Positions 4,948-7,705 of a stretch of DNA of 7,705 nucleotides are shown one piece after another. How positions within the stretch are numbered: the first letter of the stretch is position 1; every line of letters begins with the position of its first letter. The translations under genes and the position numbers were made by a program. The notes below the pieces were generated by a model. The model ran no database searches, was not told the origin of the DNA, and was given only the letters and a program-made list of their open reading frames with translations. This DNA comes from UBA1081 sp964495345. Its GTDB lineage: Bacteria > Bacillota > Clostridia > Oscillospirales > Acutalibacteraceae. The stretch is taken from assembly GCA_964495345.1 (NCBI GenBank), contig CAZBVV010000085.1:1-7705 (forward strand). Direction: 5' to 3'.

Positions 4948-6762
4948 GTGAAACACAAAGTTGTAACAACCGTTGTTGCGGCGTGTCTTGTAATATTGCT
5001 TGCACTGTTGCCGAATGTACCTGTTTGGGAAACAGTCAGCATAAATGACGCATTATCGGCAGACTTAAATGATTCATCTGTAAAAACAAATTCCGTTGAT
5101 GCTTTATTTCTCGGTACATCCGAAAATGAAGATACATCCGCCTATCAAGTGGAAAACGATAATATTTTCGGTAATTCGTCGGCGGTGAATCCCGATGACG
5201 TTCTGCCCGACAGTGATGTTGAAGAAATTGAGCAGACACAGATAAGTACTGAAAGTGCGGGTACGACAGTTGTTCCGGTTAAGATTAATAATATTATAAG
5301 AGACAGCCTTGCAAATATTATTGCAACAAATGTGTACACTTTTTCCGTATCACAGCGAGGTGTTATTATTTTTGCATTCAATCACACGGACACTCCCACA
5401 GGTGACGATTGCATATGGTATATAACTCTTTATGAGGAGTATTCTCCCGACGGAATGGGCAAAACCCATGCTTACAGGGAGCTTGAACGTATTTCATACA
5501 CATCCGTGGGAACAAGTCGTCAATCGGGGGCTATAGGTATTTCCTCGGGAAATTACAGAATAAGCGTAGAGTGTATTTCCGGCTATACATCGGAAAAGTA
5601 TGACCTTGCCATCGGTTTTGCACAGGCAGATAATTACGAAATTGAGCCTAATAATGCAAAAACCAGATATAGCGAGCTTTCACTTGATAAAACTTTTAAC
5701 GGTTCTGCATCTGCCACCTCAAAAAGTTCCGATGAAGATTGGTATATGTTTGAGGTTACGCAGGAAGGCTATGTGGTGCTTTATTTTGAGCATGAAGCAG
5801 ATGTATCATCAACCGACTATACCGTTGCATGGCGAATCCGTGTTACCGATATGCAGGGTAATGAGTATTTTTACACAACGTCGGGCATGGGTGCGGCAAC
5901 AATTAACAGCGGCGTTATGGGACTTTCACCGGGTTATTATTTTGTAACCGTTATGTCACATGTTCATACGTCCGTATCCTACGCATTAAATGTTTCCTTT
6001 ACAAAGGATTCATCTATTGAGAAAGAAATGAACGATTCTGTTCAATCGGCAACGCCTATTGCTGTCAATACTGAAACCGTAGGTTCACTTACGGAGCGTA
6101 ACGGTGCATCAGACCGTGATTATTATTCATTTACAATGGAAAACGACGGATTTGTTGTTATTGACTTTATTCACGAGGCGCTTACCGAGCAAAAAGAGGG
6201 TTGGCATATTTCCGTTGTAGCAGAAAACGGTGACGTGGCATACGATTCAGTTTCCTATTGGTCTGAAAATATACATCAGTCACCGAATATCGGTATTTCG
6301 GCAGGCAATTATTATATTTTGATTGATTCCGATAATATATATCACAATAATATTGTTTACAGGCTGATGCTTGTTACTGTTCAGGACAGCACATGGGAGT
6401 CTGAACCCAATAATACCATTGATTCTGCCGATGTTATCACTCTTGATAAGCCTGTGAACGGCACGATGATTGAATACGGTACTGATTTTGACGAAGATTA
6501 TTACAAACTCGAACTTGACGGTGCAGGAACATTACAGGTTGATTTTACTCATACCGCAAGTGTTTCTGAATCCAAGGAAGGCTGGATTATTTCAATTCTT
6601 GATTCGGACGGAAATATGATTTCTTCAACAACTGCCGATTGGGACAGCGATACAGTTACACTTACTGCACAAATCAGCCAAGCGGGAGAATATTATATTC
6701 TTGTTGAAACAGGATTGTACTTTAATTCCGACCGCTATTGCATAACCGCAATATTCGGATGA
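4948..6762 (+). CDS. Exported protein of four PPC-like beta-sandwich repeats
   Basis: With a GTG start the product is 604 residues. Residues 4-26 form a hydrophobic export signal or N-terminal anchor without an obvious signal peptidase site. Residues about 30-107 are an acidic, Ser/Thr/Asn-rich linker. Four related units follow at about 108-228, 231-352, 358-480 and 486-604. Units 2-4 open with an E-EPNN or EKEMND motif, then D-DYY/W (D)-F/L-V, an F/D-F-H segment, and end in a G-YY(I/V)-V strand, the signature of bacterial pre-peptidase C-terminal (PPC-like) domains. Such domains usually accompany secreted proteases and bind substrate or sugars, but no peptidase or other catalytic domain is present. 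There is no sortase motif or C-terminal membrane helix, so attachment, if any, would be through the N terminus. It is monocistronic between a terminator-embedded promoter and a terminator. Confidence 0.75.
   Translation: MKHKVVTTVVAACLVILLALLPNVPVWETVSINDALSADLNDSSVKTNSVDALFLGTSENEDTSAYQVENDNIFGNSSAVNPDDVLPDSDVEEIEQTQISTESAGTTVVPVKINNIIRDSLANIIATNVYTFSVSQRGVIIFAFNHTDTPTGDDCIWYITLYEEYSPDGMGKTHAYRELERISYTSVGTSRQSGAIGISSGNYRISVECISGYTSEKYDLAIGFAQADNYEIEPNNAKTRYSELSLDKTFNGSASATSKSSDEDWYMFEVTQEGYVVLYFEHEADVSSTDYTVAWRIRVTDMQGNEYFYTTSGMGAATINSGVMGLSPGYYFVTVMSHVHTSVSYALNVSFTKDSSIEKEMNDSVQSATPIAVNTETVGSLTERNGASDRDYYSFTMENDGFVVIDFIHEALTEQKEGWHISVVAENGDVAYDSVSYWSENIHQSPNIGISAGNYYILIDSDNIYHNNIVYRLMLVTVQDSTWESEPNNTIDSADVITLDKPVNGTMIEYGTDFDEDYYKLELDGAGTLQVDFTHTASVSESKEGWIISILDSDGNMISSTTADWDSDTVTLTAQISQAGEYYILVETGLYFNSDRYCITAIFG
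5269..6759 (+). repeat. Four tandem PPC-like domain repeats
   Basis: The domain-opening motifs of units 2, 3 and 4 begin at codons 231, 358 and 486, a period of 127-128 residues. Unit 1 lacks the EPNN opening and is the most divergent, with a longer insert around residues 155-175. DNA identity between units is low, indicating old duplication. Confidence 0.7.
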
Positions 6763-6764
6763 TA

Positions 6765-6815
6765 TCAGAAAAAATAAAAAAATTAAGGAGCTGTAAAACA
6801 CAGCTCCTGTTTGTA
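6765..6815. terminator. Bidirectional terminator between convergent genes
   Basis: GGAGCTGT (6787-6794) pairs with ACAGCTCC (6800-6807) around AAAAC. On the minus strand the stem is followed by TTAATTTTTTTATTTTTT, a strong U-tract ending mfd. On the plus strand only TGTTTG follows, a weaker tail for the PPC-repeat gene. The stem is identical to that at 3550-3572. Confidence 0.85.
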
Positions 6816-6829
6816 TACTTTGGTGCAGA

Positions 6830-7705
6830 TTAGTTCTGACCTGCATCCATGAGCCTTAACACCCGGCGGACAAGGTCAAGCACATTTTCATTTTTTTCGA
6901 CTTTTACAGAGAAGAACGGCTTGTTTGTCAAGTTGATTACAATTCTGTTTCGCATGGTTTTAAGCAAAGGTGACAGTATATCCGCAGTAAGATTGTTGCT
7001 GAAAAACAGAATCCGGTCTCCGTTCTGATTTATCAGATGTATTCCGTGTTTCATAGCCGAGTTTCTTATAAGCGATACCGTGACAAGTCCCTTTACGCTT
7101 GTTGGTGGCTCTCCGTAACGGTCTGCAAGCTCGTTGAGTGCATCTTCGGCATCGTCCTCACTTCTGACGGATGCAATTCTTCTGTACATAGCAAGTCGTT
7201 GCGGTGTGCTGTCGATATATTTTTCTGGAATATGTGCTTCAATGCTGACGTCAACAAGACATTCAGGCTCATCCTGTTTAACCACTTGTGTTTGTTCTTC
7301 AACAACGGCTTCAGAAAGCATTTCGAGGTACATATCGTAGCCTACCGCTTCAAGATGACCGTGCTGTTTAGCACCCAAAAGGTTACCTGCACCGCGGATT
7401 TCAAGGTCTTTCATCGCAATTTTAAAACCTGAACCGAATTCGGTATACTCTCTTATTGCATTAAGTCTTTTCTGTGCAATTTCGGACAGATTTTTGCCTC
7501 TTTTGAATGTGAAATATGCAAAAGCCCTGCGGGAAGAACGACCTACACGTCCTCTTATCTGGTGGAGCTGAGCGAGTCCCATACAATCTGCATTTTCAAT
7601 AATAAGCGTGTTTGCATTGGGAATGTCAATACCTGTTTCAATAATTGTTGTGCATACAAGAATATTGATTTCGCCCTCAAGCATCTGACGCCATATCTCG
7701 CTGAG
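6830..7705 (-). CDS. mfd: Transcription-repair coupling factor Mfd, C-terminal part
   Basis: The reading frame is open to the right edge, so about 291 C-terminal residues of a roughly 1100-1200-residue protein are present. Mfd is a cytoplasmic ATP-driven translocase that dislodges RNA polymerase stalled at DNA damage and recruits UvrA. Visible landmarks in order are helicase motif V (LVCTTIIETGIDIPNANT), motif VI (QLHQIRGRVGRSSR), the TRG translocation motif region (FGSGFKIAMKDLEIRGAGNLLG, then QHGHLEAVGYDMY), and the C-terminal TRCF domain that masks UvrA binding (about the last 150 residues, including PEKYI, QRLAMYRRIA and RYGEPP). All key helicase residues in view are intact. The only mild oddity is NADCMGL where Arg or Lys is usual instead of Cys. 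It converges on the PPC-repeat gene and ends at the shared terminator. Confidence 0.96.
   Translation of the reverse strand, partial: LSEIWRQMLEGEINILVCTTIIETGIDIPNANTLIIENADCMGLAQLHQIRGRVGRSSRRAFAYFTFKRGKNLSEIAQKRLNAIREYTEFGSGFKIAMKDLEIRGAGNLLGAKQHGHLEAVGYDMYLEMLSEAVVEEQTQVVKQDEPECLVDVSIEAHIPEKYIDSTPQRLAMYRRIASVRSEDDAEDALNELADRYGEPPTSVKGLVTVSLIRNSAMKHGIHLINQNGDRILFFSNNLTADILSPLLKTMRNRIVINLTNKPFFSVKVEKNENVLDLVRRVLRLMDAGQN

Noticed and set aside
4975..4986. Lipobox-like VAAC at residues 10-13 of the PPC-repeat protein.
   Set aside because: The Cys lies near the beginning of the hydrophobic segment, with most of that segment after it, unlike a lipoprotein signal peptide.
7037..7432. 131-codon plus-strand open frame opposite mfd.
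   Set aside because: It mirrors a highly conserved mfd coding region, and its Cys/Phe/Ser-rich composition is typical of a shadow frame.

Overview
The window looks like chromosomal DNA from a low-GC, Gram-positive member of the Clostridia, probably a gut Oscillospiraceae/Ruminococcaceae-type bacterium. The reasons are AT-rich intergenic DNA, strong AGGAGG-type ribosome binding sites, textbook SigA promoters with 17-nt spacers, hairpin-plus-U-tract terminators, a BspA-type leucine-rich repeat surface protein and a Firmicutes-like Mfd. This assignment is inference; no rRNA or marker gene is present.

Layout. Positions 1-101 (minus) hold the first 33 codons of what looks like an ABC-2 polysaccharide/teichoic-acid export permease, driven by a perfect extended -10 promoter. 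Positions 102-334 are a divergent promoter region. Reading right, 335-1048 encodes a 237-residue ECF-like sigma factor with a recognisable region 2, a degenerate region 4 and an extra C-terminal segment. A new consensus promoter at 1110-1138 then drives 1170-2339, a signal-peptide and single-transmembrane protein with six exact 23-residue BspA-type LRR units and a charged cytoplasmic tail. Only 14 nt later comes 2354-3541, a secreted calcineurin-like metallophosphoesterase, probably co-transcribed with the LRR gene and ended by a hairpin terminator. Its close paralogue at 3654-4826 has its own -10 element and a distinct, more biased codon usage, which suggests separate and stronger expression. 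A terminator at 4850-4882 overlaps a promoter for 4948-6762, a 604-residue exported protein made of four PPC-like beta-sandwich repeats of about 127 residues with no catalytic domain. A hairpin at 6787-6807 separates it from the convergent 3' end of mfd (6830 to beyond 7705, minus).

How the genes may work together. Four consecutive plus-strand genes after the sigma-like gene encode exported or surface proteins: one adhesin/sensor-like LRR protein, two extracellular phosphatases and one PPC-repeat protein. A neighbouring sigma-like regulator and a divergent envelope-polymer exporter make a cell-surface locus plausible, but a shared function is inference. No tRNA, rRNA, CRISPR, insertion sequence, phage gene or recognised defence system was seen. 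The most unusual elements are the degenerate sigma factor, the duplicated phosphoesterases and the promoter embedded in a terminator.
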